Shown: positions 32,486-42,463 of the stretch, piece after piece
How positions within the stretch are numbered: position 1 is the first letter of the stretch
Layout of the letters: the number at the start of each line of letters is the position of its first letter
Source of the DNA: Gigantopelta aegis
Lineage: Eukaryota; Mollusca; Gastropoda; Neomphalida; Peltospiridae
Reading direction: 5' to 3'
Assembly: GCF_016097555.1 (NCBI RefSeq)
Contig: NC_054713.1
Coordinates: forward strand, 13,471,473 to 13,535,472
Length of the DNA stretch: 64,000 nucleotides
Translations under genes and position numbers: made by a program
The notes under the pieces: model-generated
Told to the model about the DNA's origin: nothing
Seen by the model: only the letters and a program-made list of their open reading frames with translations
Database searches by the model: none

Positions 32486-32528
32486 GGAGACGTTACGTCA
32501 TAAGATTTCATGACGTTAAACAAAGCTG

Positions 32529-32675
32529 GGCCCATATTTTCGAAGACATCTTAGCGTACGAAATCGTAAAATTATCGTAAGCTAAGACGTCACTATGACG
32601 TGTGTTGTAGTGACGTCACACCCTACGATGGTTTCACGATTTCGTAGCGCTAAGATAGCTTCGAAAATATGGGCC
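32529..32675. mobile_element. 147-bp MITE with CTG target duplication
   Basis: Perfect ends GGCCCATATTTTCGAAG and CTTCGAAAATATGGGCC are flanked by CTG on both sides (32526-32528 and 32676-32678). Arm 1 has the empty site AAAGCTGGTCAG. The 3-bp duplication fits a PIF/Harbinger-like element. Related foldbacks sit at 52571-52832. Confidence 0.8.
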
Positions 32676-33082
32676 CTGGTCAGTTTAAAAATATCTTGCG
32701 GGAAATGTAAGTCCCTACACATTTCCACTGAAATAAGGAAAACATGAATGCAGACAATTTAGTGATCTCATTATGTAACAAAACAATTATTGACCACATC
32801 TGGACAATAATAGGGTTTATGGACACATGAAATCCGGACATTTTAACATGTTTAGAAGCAAATGGGTAAAAAACCGGAAGTGACAAAACTAAACGGTTGT
32901 ACTTTAATGTGATTTGATAGCTCACGATTTGTCGTGAGAAATAGGACATGTTCTAATCGGTACGATTTAGGTGTTCTCACCGTACTCGATCGCATGAGAC
33001 AAGTCGGTACGACTAATCGCGTAATGAGTACTCCCCTTAAGCAGATACGTAATCTAGGACGATTTCGTGTTGAAGCTGCTGA

Positions 33083-33084
<2 letters not shown>

Positions 33085-33133
<49 letters not shown>
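33085..33133. repeat. (AC)n microsatellite
   Basis: A nearly pure AC run at the edge where arm 2 lacks the 5.4-kb block. Confidence 0.9.
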
Positions 33134-33136
<3 letters not shown>

Positions 33137-33450
33137 AAACACACGTGTATATATATATATATATATTACACGTTTATTGTACATGAATGTTGTAGTTTAT
33201 TATAATTTTCTATATAATACACTTACTATCGTACATGGTATCCGTAGCGTACCATCATAATAAAACATTATGCATGCATATAATGCACGTTCATCTGTTA
33301 GAAGAGTAGTGATTTGGTTATGACATGGTATGTATGCTTAAAGCCAAGTATCCATACGCCATGACCCAGTTAGGCTACGTTCTGTAACAAAATAATATAT
33401 TATTTACATTTTCATTGTTTCGAGGTATGTAAGAAATAGAATACTACATT

Positions 33451-33572
33451 CGTGTCCGTTTGATACCATTTATCTTACAACTCGTTGTTTAAAAACGTAT
33501 CCAACTCGCTTTCGCCCGTTGGATACGTTTTCAAACAACTCGTTGTAAGATAAATAGTATCAAACGGAAACT
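33451..33572. repeat. Near-perfect 54-base hairpin
   Basis: GTGTCCGTTTGATACCATTT pairs with AAATAGTATCAAACGGAAAC, continuous through ACAACTCGTTGTTTAAAAAC. The loop is the 13 bases TCGCTTTCGCCCG. The arm 1 counterpart (16508-16607) has lost part of the inner stem. Confidence 0.8.
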
Positions 33573-33655
33573 CATGTATTATTCTCTATATCTTGCATAA
33601 CGTTTGTAGTTTAGTATTGTCTATATAATGCACGAATCTCATATGACTTGTGCTG

Positions 33656-33660
<5 letters not shown>

Positions 33661-33718
<58 letters not shown>
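33661..33718. repeat. (AT)n microsatellite
   Basis: Pure AT run, partner of 16306-16367. Confidence 0.9.
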
Positions 33719-33723
<5 letters not shown>

Positions 33724-33733
33724 CGTGTCTTAC

Positions 33734-33844
33734 CTGCACTGCATGCTGAACATGACTTCACGCAGTCCCTCCACACTAAGTGCTTATGAAGACAAAACTG
33801 GTCCCATACGAATGTTCCTTCACTGTGCAAATAGTCTTTGCATC
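33734..33844 (-). CDS. Gene B, ShKT-like exon 1
   Basis: A 111-base exon, acceptor TTTTTTACAG, donor CAG|GTAAGA, phase 1-1. It encodes CKDYLHSEGTFVWDQFC, LHKHLVWRDC and VKSCSACSA. The CKD opening and the C-x9-C-x3-C-x2-C close are typical ShKT; the second of the usual six cysteines is not present. Versus gene A, about 33 of 104 aligned bases differ, with only one synonymous codon change, whereas the intron just upstream differs at about 4 of 60 bases. Confidence 0.7.
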
Positions 33845-34296
33845 CTGTAAAAAAACAAAACGAACAGCATCACTGTTTAATGGTATTTGTATAACAGGTG
33901 ATGTTATATGTGTAAAATAAACACAGGCGCGCGCATGCACACACACACACACATATGATGATCTTAGTCCAATCGCAGAAAAAGAAATAGAACGATGCAT
34001 AATAGGTAATATTGTATTTGTAAAATATAACACACACACACACACACGCACGCAGACACACACAGAGAATATTTGGACAATAATACGTGGGTGGCCGTTA
34101 GATATTATTTATCTCACAGCAGGTTAACTATACCTCACAATGTAATCGATTTACATCGTATAGTTTTTCATTGGATGTATGGAAGTGGTGACCTGGTCAT
34201 CACCTAGGAGCAGCCAGTCGTATGTCTTAAAACTGTTAACACACGTACATGTGCAAACAACCATGTGTTATCAAAAATAACGCATGACGTTCTCAC

Positions 34297-34479
34297 CAAC
34301 GGGTGTGCAAGAAATACGCTTCCCGCATGTGATTTGAAGGCTAGGCAAGACAATATGCACTGGGCAGGAACAAGTGCCAATAAACTTTACCCCAGTTGGA
34401 TGAGATAATATCCACTCTTCTATAGGATTAGGAACTAACATTGTTAACCTAACTGGTAAAACTAACCATCTAACATCCG
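34297..34479 (-). CDS. Gene B, unassigned exon absent from gene A
   Basis: A 183-base open exon between a TTTTTCAG acceptor and a G|GTGAGA donor, phase 1 at both ends, in the intron between the EGF-like and first ShKT-like exons. It would add 61 residues, beginning DVRWLVLPVRLTMLVPNP, with a C-x-C pair (GTCSCPVH) and two more cysteines (ITCGKRISC). I do not recognise the domain. The symmetrical phase, matching the neighbours, is the main reason to believe it. Chance is possible because the frame could be open by accident. Confidence 0.4.
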
Positions 34480-34574
34480 CTGAAAAATCATTACGGGACA
34501 GGGGTCTGAATTGTGTTCCCAACCACAACAAGGCTGAGAAGCCAATCTTGACAATGGTGTAATGAATACCCTTG

Positions 34575-34603
34575 CACACACACATACACACACACACACA
34601 CAA

Positions 34604-34676
<73 letters not shown>
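34575..34676. repeat. (AC)n(AT)n microsatellite
   Basis: AC repeats followed by about 60 bases of AT. Confidence 0.9.
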
Positions 34677-34680
<4 letters not shown>

Positions 34681-34984
34681 TTTTTTTACCAAAAATTAAA
34701 ACTGGTCAACTGTTTTTATCATTCAACTGGAGAATCCTATTTTTTACCTCCAATCTCTAGACTCATTTTACAATCTTATCGAACAAACCTAATTGGCAGT
34801 TAACTCATAAATTAAACTGACTACATTTTGTTAGTACAGCAAACATAGACTTTGAGCCTCGGTTGATTAAATATATTTGTTTAGCATTTCTGAATGATCC
34901 AGATTTACTCAGCACGGTATTATTAATTGAATATAAGCACAACAATAAGCTGAAATGAAATGAAAATACTCAGATAAGCCCATG

Positions 34985-35720
34985 TCATTTAACATCAGTT
35001 ACAATTCCTATTTCTTTATTGTTATACATTGTTTCAAAATTGCTTCTTGAAAGAGCACAGTTTTGGTCTTGGCTGTTAAGATTCCATGTTTCGCGGTATA
35101 ATTTAAAGCTATGTATTTCATGAAGATCATCTGCTGTTTCAGCTAGTAGTACAGTATCATCACCATAATTATGGCAACACATATAACCTAAGGTATACAT
35201 TAAGATCATTATGAAGTGTCTTTATTACTGATTCAATATATTTGCTTTTTTCTATAACTAAAATGTTCTAAGTCATTTAAATATAACGAACGTGAAAAAA
35301 ATTAGTAATTTTCGCCTTGCCGTAGACAATATTAGATTAGATATTTATTAGATATTAAGATTTATTGTCATAATGTACAATTCTAGATTCGATACCATCA
35401 TACATATTAAATATTATTCTGAAACATTTCCCATCAATATTACAACCTAATGATTTTGCCATAAACCTATACGTCACACAGAATCAAACACTTTCTCAAA
35501 ATCAATAAAAACACAGTACACATTTTCGTAGCTCCTGTTAGTGATTCTAATAAAATATATAATTAAAAAAATATATATTATCAATTCTGGAGTAAACTTG
35601 TCGAAAACCAGACTGATATTTTTGGTTGCAACTTGATCAGATAATACCGGAAGTCTATTGTTAATTAAAGATATAAATAATTTTCGAAAACAAATTCGCA
35701 ATGTAATAGGTATGTAATTT
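34985..35720 (-). mobile_element. LINE reverse-transcriptase remnant in arm 2
   Basis: Partner of 15240-15895. It shows YENVYCVFIDFEKVFDSV (35474-35530) and HNYGDDTVLLAETADDLH (around 35110-35170), where the YADD box reads YGDD. The frame is broken in several places. Confidence 0.75.
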
Positions 35721-35799
35721 CAAGAATCAAGCTGATCACCCTTCTGCTTCTATATGTGTATTTTCTTACACACCCGTTGGTGAGTTATGGGACGTCTGA

Positions 35800-36003
35800 C
35801 TTACTTTACAAATGAAAGATCAACTTATCTAAACAAATATTACTACAACAGACCTAACACTTTCAAATTTTATCAGCTATTTAATTTTACAAAGATATCA
35901 ACCACAAATTGTCTCATGCCGTTGCTGGAGCTCGAACCTGTGGCACCGAATCGCCTACAGCTTGCAGACTTGCCACGATACGTGCTAAGCTATCGAGTTA
36001 TCA
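35800..36003 (-). repeat. SINE found only in arm 2
   Basis: Minus strand: ATAGCTTAGCACGTATCGTG, then CAGGTTCGAGCTCCAGCAAC, then GGCATGAGACAATTTGTGG. Arm 1 lacks this 200-base insert between GTCAGACGTC and the GT repeat. It is the same third SINE family as 25190 and 29515. Confidence 0.6.
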
Positions 36004-36137
36004 ATGTATGTGTGTGTGTGTGTGTGTGTGATTGTGTGTGTGTGTGTGGAGAGGGGGAATGTATATATGGATGTATTTGTGTCATTCACAAGTCATTATG
36101 CTTGTGAAAGTTTTAGTAAAACTCAAAACATACTTAC

Positions 36138-36221
36138 TATTGCTACAAGTTCTACCAAAATACCCGGACTGGCAGATACACTTTTTAGCTTTAGCATCGT
36201 ATTTCGATCCTTTGTGGCAAT
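36138..36221 (-). CDS. Gene B, EGF-like exon
   Basis: An 84-base exon, acceptor ATTTTACAG, donor A|GTAAGT, phase 1-1. CHKGSKYDAKAKKCIC, then QSGYFGRTC. It is nearly identical to gene A (one base). The signal-peptide exon at 43335-43395 ends with one spare base (G), which completes GAT (Asp) with this exon, so the two join in frame. Conservation here, next to hypervariable ShKT-like exons, is a built-in control. Confidence 0.7.
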
Positions 36222-36409
36222 CTGTAAAATGAAGAGGTATTTCAAACGTGCGCCACTGAACATCAAATGATTCCTGATCGCCCACACACAGACTTGCGTG
36301 GGTGCGGATGTAGTTGTGGGTGTGGGTAGTTTGTGGCGTGCTTCCATGAGACAACTGTTTCAAGCACAGACTTGCTACGATACGTATGTATTACATACAT
36401 AGATATTAA

Positions 36410-37633
36410 CCCTTTAACGCCCAGTGTACTCTAATGAGTGCATACTTTATAAACACAAACACTATTTGCAAAAATGAAATATTTCTAATGAATAAGTACT
36501 GAGAATTTCCATATAGGTCTAATATCCTCAAAATTAGTACAGTTTACTTGAATGATTAAACTTATATTTGAACAGAGCCAAACATTTAAATGTGTACTCG
36601 TTTAGTACAATAGGCACCTACGGCAACATGTTAATCTTGTAGCAATCTAATTAAAATTAGCTCCACTATTACATGTGGATCTAACACCAGCCAGTTGGAG
36701 CTCATGTCCACCAATCAAAACCTCACTTGCAGAATCATGCCAGTGATTTAAAAATAATTTGAAAACATTCCGAATTATCCTGAGGGTATACGACATGTTT
36801 CGTGTGAATTACGAATGCCTTAAAATATGTTTTATTTTATAAAATAAATAATTTGTAATGTAAAAATGAAGACTGATTTAGTTAGGTTTTTTTTTTTTAT
36901 AAATAAATAAATAAATAATTTTTAATGTAAAATTGAAGACTGATAACCCACCCCGTATGTATTGGTATGGTTCGCTGTACTGCGGCCACTAAAATAGACT
37001 CGCCCGATATTTTTAGAATTTGTATGCTCCCAAATAACGTTATAAAAGGCGAAGTGTGATTGGTCAATATTTAAATTATTATTTACAGACGAAATGTTAC
37101 CTGGACATTGGGGACTACGCAGTGTTGTTAGCAATCCGATTAAAATTAGTTCTACTGGTCTAAATAAGGCATTCGTAATTCACATGAAACATATTGTATA
37201 CCCTTTCGGAATGTTTTCAAATTATTTTTAAATCACTGGCAGGATTCTGCAAGTAAGGTTTTGATTGGTGGACATGAGCTCCAACTGGCTGGTGTTAGAT
37301 CCACATGTAATAGTGGAGCTAATTTTAATTAGATTGATCTTCTAGTCTTTTCTCTGCACTTATAGATCTGCTACATTGTTCTAATGGTGTGTTAAATGAA
37401 TTTGATATGTTTTTTCTCTCATTGCAACAAATATTTTTTAAATCTGATGTAATAATTACTTTTGTACTCATACGAGTACAGCCCGATGTACTCATATGAG
37501 TACATTTAAAAACAAATAAAAAATAAATATTTATTTCAAATATACTCAAACGTGTTTTTAAATGATGCTATGTTTATTCACAAACCAATATTTTATCTGA
37601 ATTCATGCTAGTTTTGTCACGGGCATTAAAGGG
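36410..37633. mobile_element. piggyBac-like non-autonomous element
   Basis: Ends CCCTTTAACGCCC and GGGCATTAAAGGG are inverted repeats flanked by TTAA (36406-36409 and 37634-37637). Arm 1 has the empty site with one TTAA at 14692-14695. The element is 1,224 bp; 703 of these are a later MULE-like MITE plus its target duplication. The interior has GTACTCATATGAGTAC palindromes and no transposase. The TTAA target with CCCTTT ends is diagnostic of the piggyBac superfamily. Confidence 0.85.
36643..37336. mobile_element. MULE-like MITE, copy A
   Basis: Terminal repeats of about 110 bases start CAATCTAATTAAAATTAG and end in the complement. Flanked by ATCTTGTAG and ATCTTCTAG, a 9-bp duplication with one change. 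The interior carries AATAACGTTATAAAAGGCG. Copies B and C are at 55785 and 51815. Long terminal repeats and 9-bp duplications fit the Mutator-like superfamily. Confidence 0.8.
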
Positions 37634-37854
37634 TTAAGGCAGGAGATTAGCAAACCCTGAAAACTGGACAAGAGGATTTTTGTTTGTTTTTTAAATCATT
37701 GCGTATAGATCCATATGTCTACTCTGCTATAGCATTTTCCATTAATTTATCGTATACATTTTTTTTTGGTAGCTTTCACGTTAGTTTTCTTCAAAATATC
37801 TAAATATGATTGCCAGAATAATATTCCGGCTTGTTGCACAAAAGCAGTGCGAGT

Positions 37855-37901
<47 letters not shown>

Positions 37902-37903
37902 GG
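37855..37903. repeat. (GT)n plus G run
   Basis: About 28 bases of GT and about 18 G. Confidence 0.9.
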
Positions 37904-38176
37904 TAGTAGGCGTGGCTTAATTATTTTCGGTTCATCGAGATATGAACAAAAAGAAAAAGAAAGCACCTCTGGACCAATCAGATTGCGTAAAGTGTATAGA
38001 CGCAAAGAAATTTAATTATATATATATATATATATATTATATAATTTATTATGTTTTCATATTAAAATAATTCCAATCTCTAAAAATGCCTTTGTTATAA
38101 ACCCTTTGATTGGTCAAATTCGTATCACGTGATGATAAAAACTGACATTCATAGCACCATGAATCTCAGTTTAGCG

Positions 38177-38590
38177 CTATTTTTGGCTTATAGCCGGAAC
38201 TACTTTATGAATTATGTCAACAAAGGAATCCCCGAGGAATTTCCTTGAGATTATATTTTTAGACATCAAACAGTAATCGTCTGCTGTCAAACTTCCAAGT
38301 GTCAGCGTTAGACATCGTAACATGTCAGATGTTCCTATACAATTTTTTGGAGATTTTAATTTAAACACGTTAAATCTCACGAATACTTGTGTCGCACCAC
38401 TTGAAGTCACACACACGCCAAAACCATCCTGTGTTGTCGCCACTTCCACAATTACAAGGCCAGTAAACACAGAAACTCGCGACACACTTCTTTCATCCAT
38501 TTCCGGAAACATTGAAACCACTTTCTCCATGTCAAATCTTAGAACATATGGAATTTTCACGCACTCAAAATTTGATAACTGTAATTCCAA
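38177..38590 (-). CDS. Unrecognised ORF, 137 residues
   Basis: An uninterrupted minus-strand ORF starting MELQLSNFECVKIPYVL, with a central VSVFTGLVIVEVATTQDG stretch. I do not recognise a domain, signal peptide or membrane segment. The opposite strand is also open for 96 codons (38322-38612), and the region is less AT-rich than its flanks, so it may be coding, a captured fragment, or chance. There are no clear splice sites or poly(A) signal, and the flanks are MITEs. Confidence 0.25.
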   Translation of the reverse strand: MELQLSNFECVKIPYVLRFDMEKVVSMFPEMDERSVSRVSVFTGLVIVEVATTQDGFGVCVTSSGATQVFVRFNVFKLKSPKNCIGTSDMLRCLTLTLGSLTADDYCLMSKNIISRKFLGDSFVDIIHKVVPAISQK

Positions 38591-38813
38591 CGTCGTAATT
38601 GGTAAATCTTGACAGTAATAAAAAAAATGGCGCCATGCAGTTCGTAGTTAAATATTCATACACCAACCGCTTCACAATGTTTCTAGTTGGTATTGACATT
38701 TAATGCAAAAAAAATTAATATGAATTGTATTAATGATTGTAACATTGTCATTCTCTCATTCGGCTATTGACGGGGAAAGCCGAACCACCATGGGGATTCC
38801 TCTAATGTTGAGT

Positions 38814-39244
38814 CATCTTCATAAATCAAGGCTAATATTCGTTCCTCGTATTCAGCCTTGATACATGTAGTCAAGAAATCGTGCCACAAAATGCTTAAAT
38901 TTCATTGGATGCGATGAGATCTGATTGCAACGAATCGGAACGCTCCTTATAGATTCCCTTGTTATTGTAAACAAAGATGGCAGCGTCAGCGTCCGTGGAA
39001 ACGTGTGGTGTTTGTCACGATATGTTAAAAAAAAGGTGTCGGCGGTTAATTTTTGATATTGCTTTCAAGATTGTCACATGTTACCGATGCTGTGATTGGT
39101 CAGCGATGTCATCGTGTAAGGGACATAATCGGTGTTACAAATTTTCTTCCAATAGAGGGCGCTAGTAGTGGATATCAGTAATTTTAACTACATGTATCAA
39201 GGCTGAATACGAGGAACGAATATTAGCCTTGATTTATGAAGATG
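38814..39244. mobile_element. MITE with 9-bp target duplication, second MULE-like family
   Basis: Ends CATCTTCATAAATCAAGG and the complement form repeats of about 58 bases (through ATTCGTTCCTCGTATTCAGC). The flanks are ATGTTGAGT on both sides (38805-38813 and 39245-39253), a perfect 9-bp duplication. The element is 431 bp. The small ORF inside (38977-39165) has CxxC-type cysteines but is not supported as a gene. Confidence 0.8.
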
Positions 39245-39353
39245 ATGTTGAGTATGAATTTCGTGTTAATAAAATAGTAAATAGTTGGAAAATAGAGTTC
39301 ACTTTTTATTTCAAAGAGCTTTACATTAATGACATGGTTATGTGTTTGGAATT

Positions 39354-39497
39354 ATAAGAATTGAACGTGAACATTTTTGAGTTTCATGCTAGTATGAAAC
39401 GCAAAACCGCTTTACACACTGTATGAATAAAGTGTGTAAAGCGGTTTTGCGTTTCATACTAGCATGAAACTAAAAAAATGTCGTGTTCAATTCTTAA
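39354..39497. repeat. Foldback with about 65-base arms
   Basis: AAGAATTGAACGTGAACATT pairs with the end TGTCGTGTTCAATTCTT. Inside, GTTTCATGCTAGTATGAAAC and GCAAAACCGCTTTACACACT are mirrored exactly. The loop is about 10 bases. Confidence 0.75.
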
Positions 39498-40163
39498 ATA
39501 AATTTGAAAACTAGACTGTCAAATTAGGGTTAAAAAATAGAATTCTGAAAAACATGAGTTATGACGTCAACCGTCGTAAAACATGTTATGACGTCACGCG
39601 TATGTAGAAATCGTCCAACATCGGGATAAAGCACACGAAATAAAACAAAACAACACAAAAGAAGTGGTGAATTCCATTACGACACCGGTAATTGTTGCGA
39701 ATATACGACCGTACGAAATCTGACGTGAATACGGTAACTTTTGACCTTTGGGAATAATTAGACTTTTAAAGTCGTACCATCAAACGCTAACGATGGTAAA
39801 TACATATATAGTTTGTAAAACAAAACAAAGCGAACATTTATCTTATAACCTACTCGGCTCTTTAAAATGTTCGTTCGTGGCTTTTACCAACTCGTCCGAT
39901 ATGATCTGATCTCAACAGTCATAATCTCATATCTATATCCGGATCATCACTATCACATTTAGGCTCGAACAGATACGACAAGACACGTTTGCTTTCTCCA
40001 TCACTACTATCATCTTTTGACGTGAAGGATAAGTCCAAGAAACTGTTGAAAAGGGAGCCATCTTCACTGGCTAAAATAGCTCTGCTAGCATCGGACAAGT
40101 GTTTTTCGTCGACGTGTTTCAGAAAACAGATTACTTAGGGGATAATATCACTGTGGTTCGTTG
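39498..40163. other. Intergenic, nothing recognised
   Basis: Between a foldback and a TTAA-flanked MITE. No supported gene or known repeat. Confidence 0.45.
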
Positions 40164-40982
40164 TTAAAGCCGCACACCCTAGTTCCATCCAGCGAAAATA
40201 AATTATAATTTGGTTAAATCTACAAACCTGTAACACACTTAGATCACGTTTTTATCAAATGGAGTGAAAAAGCAGGTTTTATATCGATAAATACCATGGG
40301 AATCCCCATGTCCCAATTGCTTGAAATAATTTTGAAAGTTAGTATTCTGATGTCACCGGTAGATGTCGCTCGAAGCACAACAATGCCTACGTCACGACAA
40401 ATGTCACAGACTTGGGGTGCGTTCGTTTCACCTCTCCTGGACATGTTCCAACTGTTCTGTCCTGGTTGTATCCCCTCTCCAGATATCGTAAGACTTAGCA
40501 AAATTATTGGTTATAAGGGTTTGTAACGTTTTGTATTGAGACACTTACTTGTCTGAACTTTATTGTTACTGAAAATGTTCACGAACTGTGAAGAAAAATC
40601 TCACAAATGAACAACAACAAATCGGATGTTGATTGCGCGAACCGTGCACGAGAAAACAAACCGAACCAAAATGATAACGGTCACGTGATATACCAACGTC
40701 TGTGACATTGAAATGGAAATATCCCCTCTAAAAATAGATTGGACCTCGCTTGCTTAACGGTTTTTTCTCGACAGAAAGTCTTGTGAAAAAATGCAAAAAA
40801 TGCATTTCGTGGTTTTACAAACATCAGGTTTACCAAAAAGCACTTCAGGTGAATGGAAATGTGTATTCTAAATAATAAAATGTAAGTAAAGTGCAATTTT
40901 ATTTGTGAAAAATGGGGTTTAATAGCGAAAAACAACGCCGTAATGGTTAACAAATAGCCGTAACTAGGGTGTGTCCCTTTAA
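40164..40982 (+). mobile_element. TTAA-flanked 0.8-kb MITE, copy 1
   Basis: Ends TTAAAGCCGCACACCCTAGT and ACTAGGGTGTGTCCCTTTAA are inverted repeats; TTAA is part of both ends. The interior shares GATGTCACCGGTAGATGTCG and ACAACAAATCGGATGTTGAT with copy 2. The TTAA target and absence of a transposase fit a non-autonomous piggyBac-type element. Short ORFs inside are shadows. Confidence 0.75.
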
Positions 40983-41080
40983 CTATAAGGATTTATCACA
41001 AAATTTGGATTTAGGGACGAGACGAACTCGACTTCGTCTCGTCCCTAAATCCAAATTGTGTGATAAATCCTTATAGTTAA
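40979..41080. repeat. 47-base palindrome bounded by TTAA
   Basis: TTAACTATAAGGATTTATCA is mirrored at the other end. The arms meet at AACTCGACTT after GGGACGAGACG, with one mismatch. It shares its left TTAA with the MITE at 40164-40982, so it is either a second TTAA insertion or a by-product of the first. Confidence 0.75.
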
Positions 41081-41655
41081 CAACTAAACACAGTGATATT
41101 ATCCCTATTCTAACACTACACCTATTAGGAGTATCTGTAAGACATTGTATTGTGGTTTTATGAACGAAATCACACAAATATAAACAAATTAATTATCTAT
41201 TCTCCTTACGATATTCAATGAAAACGCGTGTGGTAAGTAAAAGTATGACGTAATATTTGTTTCGTTCTCTTCACTTGACGTCACTGACTTAGGAGCGAAC
41301 CAAATGGCAAATATCAGCATTGTAGTCTGTCTTTTGAACATAATTTATTGTAATACAGGATACACGAAAGGAAATATTTTCGTTGGCTGTTAATTTCTGT
41401 TGCAAGACATGGATATGATTGGATTACATTTGTGAGCGGCGTTTCAACCTCATATTGAATTATTTTGAGGAATTCGCTTGGTATAATTTTGTACAAAAAC
41501 CACGTTGATGGGATCTACAAGTTTATAACTCGCTAACATATTTTCACTTAAAGTTTATATAAATACAGAAAATAATTTATGCATTTACTAAAGCGCAAAT
41601 ATTATTTTCAAAAGTTTTTCAGAATTGTGCGATATTTTAAAGCAGTTAAGGTTGC
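41081..41655. other. Intergenic, nothing recognised
   Basis: Separates the palindrome from the second 0.8-kb MITE. No supported gene. Confidence 0.45.
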
Positions 41656-42463
41656 TTAAAGTCGCACGCCCTAGTTTCAGCCCGCGAAAATTAATTCTAA
41701 TTTTGGTGAATCTACACAACTGTAACACACTTAGATCACGTTTTTTATAAAATAGAGTGAAAAAGCAGGTTTTATATCGATAAATACCATGGGAATCCCC
41801 GTGACCCAATAACTTGAAATAATTTTTAAAGTTAGTATTCTGATGTCACCGGTAGATGTCGCTCGAAGCACAGAAATGCCTATGTCACGACAAATTTCCC
41901 AGAGTGCACACAGACTTGGGGTGCGTTCCTTTTACCTCTCCTGGGCATGTTCCAACTGTTCTGTCCTCACAGATATCGTAAAGGTTTGTAACGTTTTGTA
42001 TTGAGATACTTACTTGTCTGAACTTTATTGTTAATGAAAATGTTCACGAACTGTGAAGAAAAACCTCACAAATGAAGGACAAGCAAACGACAACAAATCG
42101 GATGTTGATTGCGCGAACCGTGCACGAGAAAACAAACCGAACCAAAATGATAACGGTCACGTGGTATACCAACGTCTGTGACGTTGAAACGGGAAGATCC
42201 CCTCTAAAAGTAGATTAGACCTTGTCTGCTCAACGTTTTTTTCTCAGACGCGCGTGCGTTTTTAAGAAATACGAAAAATGCATTTTGTGGTATTACAAAC
42301 ACCAGGATTACCAGGATTACCAAAAAACATTTCAGGTGAATGGAAATGTATATTCTAAATACTAAAATGTAAGTAAAGTGTAATTTTATTTGTGAGAAAA
42401 TGGGTTTAATAGCGAAAAACAACGGGTTTAATAGCGGTTAACAACTAGGGCGTGTCCCTTTAA
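41656..42463 (+). mobile_element. TTAA-flanked 0.8-kb MITE, copy 2
   Basis: Ends TTAAAGTCGCACGCCCTAGT and ACTAGGGCGTGTCCCTTTAA. Same orientation as copy 1, with small indels. The two copies lie about 0.7 kb apart. Confidence 0.75.

Larger units (their letters stand above)
30849..33036. mobile_element. MITE with TTAM flanks, arm 2 copy, split by insertions
   Basis: Same element as 22342-22911, reversed. Its left part ends at 30881 and it resumes at 32413; the interval is a later LINE-tail insertion carrying a Tc1 transposon. A second insertion (32529-32675) lies further in. The right flank is TTAA (33037-33040). Confidence 0.6.
34100..34915. other. Segment present in arm 2 only
   Basis: In arm 1 the sequence passes directly from TAATAATACCACCATG to TATTATTGTCCAAATATTC. 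Arm 2 has about 0.8 kb in between, including the exon at 34297-34479 and a long (AC)(AT) microsatellite (34575-34676). It is a deletion in arm 1 or an insertion in arm 2. Confidence 0.65.

Noticed and set aside
35760-35800. ACACCCGTTGGTGAG on the plus strand as a second copy of the 34297 exon end
   Set aside because: The similarity does not extend beyond about 20 bases and the upstream sequence is a LINE flank.
38977-39165. Small ORF with CxxC motifs (MAASASVETCGVC)
   Set aside because: Entirely inside a MITE with a 9-bp duplication and no splice sites; likely a chance ORF.
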